Shown piece by piece: positions 63,217 through 64,000 of a stretch of 64,000 bases of DNA. A program made the position numbers and the translations under genes. Position 1 is the first letter of the stretch; the number at the start of each line of letters is the position of its first letter. The stretch is from Paraspadella gotoi. Its lineage: Eukaryota > Chaetognatha. The DNA lies in NCBI GenBank assembly GCA_051294375.1, contig CM119265.1, forward strand, positions 482,457-546,456, written 5' to 3'. The notes under the pieces were generated by a model. The model saw only the letters and a program-made list of their open reading frames with translations. It made no database searches and was not told the origin of the DNA.

Positions 63217-64000
63217 CCTTAAAGAAAAATTGTCATTTTTTGGGGTCAGAGGGTCATCCTCTTTTCGTATTCCATTTCATTTTAATTTCAATTCCGACAT
63301 TTTTCATATTTGTTTTCATAATAGTTCATTTCTTTCTTTATTTCTTATTTTATTCTCAAACCAGTTTTAATCAGTTTTCACTTTGTCTTAGAAATTTTCT
63401 AATTTCGTGCGGCGAATTTAATACTTAGATGACATCTCACAAACAAACGAACATAAATTGTTTCCGTCAGAAAAAATGTAGTCATCGGTTAACATTTTTT
63501 TTATATTTTTTTTTTTTTTTTTTGTCAACAAACTTTGTTTGGTCTAATTTTTTCTTTTGTTTAATTTTCAATCTCAAAATTTGTTTCGGGCACAAAAAAA
63601 TAATTCAAATATTAAACCAAAAAAACGTTTTGCTATACTGTCGTGACTAGTTTAATTTGTTATACACAATTGTGTTTGAAACTGAATATTAGTCTAATGC
63701 ACAAAAAGAAGGGCACAAATGTTTTGATAATTATGACAAAAATGAGAGCCACTTTTTTTTGAAAATTACACTGTGCTTCCAACTTAGTTTTCCTAATGGC
63801 AACTTGAGTTTAATTTACACTAATATACATTACTTTCCTTTTTTATCAATTTTTTATTAAAATTTGTTTGACCTTTTTTACTAAAAACCTTTTTTTTTAA
63901 ATTTTAACTTTTTTCTTGTTTGTTTTGATTTTCGCTTCTCACGTTTTGTTAAAACCGATTTGAATGATGATTCTTCCCAATACGAGAAGATAGAGATGGA
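63217..64000. other. 3' flank of the BMP receptor gene
   Basis: AT-rich 3' UTR/intergenic DNA with T-runs. No canonical AATAAA was found in the first 400 bp. No further gene seen up to the window end. Confidence 0.5.

Overview
This window is animal nuclear DNA. Its genes are split by GT-AG introns, one gene is a BMP type I receptor, the telomeric hexamer is CCCTAA/TTAGGG (not the arthropod pentamer TTAGG), and AT-rich introns are full of GA, CT, GATA and trinucleotide microsatellites. The receptor resembles Drosophila Thickveins and vertebrate BMPR1, so a non-arthropod invertebrate bilaterian is my best guess. The species cannot be named from the sequence alone.

Region 1 (1-20085) reads as a subtelomere. 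The C-rich telomeric strand always runs 5' to 3' on the + strand, as expected if a chromosome end lies to the left. The hexamer arrays (3121-3365, 10060-10146, 10636-11648, 18334-20085) are broken up by LTR retrotransposons: element A (-, cut by the window edge), element B (+, complete, 3366-10059), a related solo LTR (10147-10635) and element C (-, complete, 11649-18333). A, B and C are Ty3/Gypsy elements of CsRn1-like type. They share a C-X2-H-X9-C-X3-C Gag motif, primer sites resembling the tRNA-Trp 3' end, and separate gag and pol frames. All three carry a textbook -1 frameshift cassette: a slippery heptamer exactly nine codons before the gag stop, a 5-6 nt spacer and a GC hairpin. All three have Asp-Gly-Gly where the protease normally has Asp-Thr/Ser-Gly.

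Region 2 (20086-42508) is ordinary chromosome arm with four small genes on the minus strand: a short secreted peptide (27260-27619), a divergent Ras-like GTPase with a CaaX end (29105-31416), a four-transmembrane protein with an acidic tail (32834-34521) and a two-transmembrane protein resembling BK-channel beta subunits/TipE (39444-42508). A tRNA-derived SINE family with four copies and a TGTCCGTCCG-bearing dispersed repeat sit between and inside them.

Region 3 (42509-55650) is repeat-rich. It has two weak gene candidates (44351-44536, 45659-46159), a hAT-like element with a 9-bp target duplication (46626-48393), long GA/CT tracts, a 64-bp tandem repeat and a decayed LINE 3' end.

Region 4 (55660-64000) holds five CCAAT boxes followed by a ten-exon gene for a 513-residue BMP type I receptor (56871-63216). 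Two inverted copies of a foldback MITE flank its exons 8-9.

LTRs and telomeric arrays carry many one-base indels while the retroelement ORFs are open, which points to uneven consensus polishing of repeats. Exact lengths inside those repeats should be trusted less than the genes.
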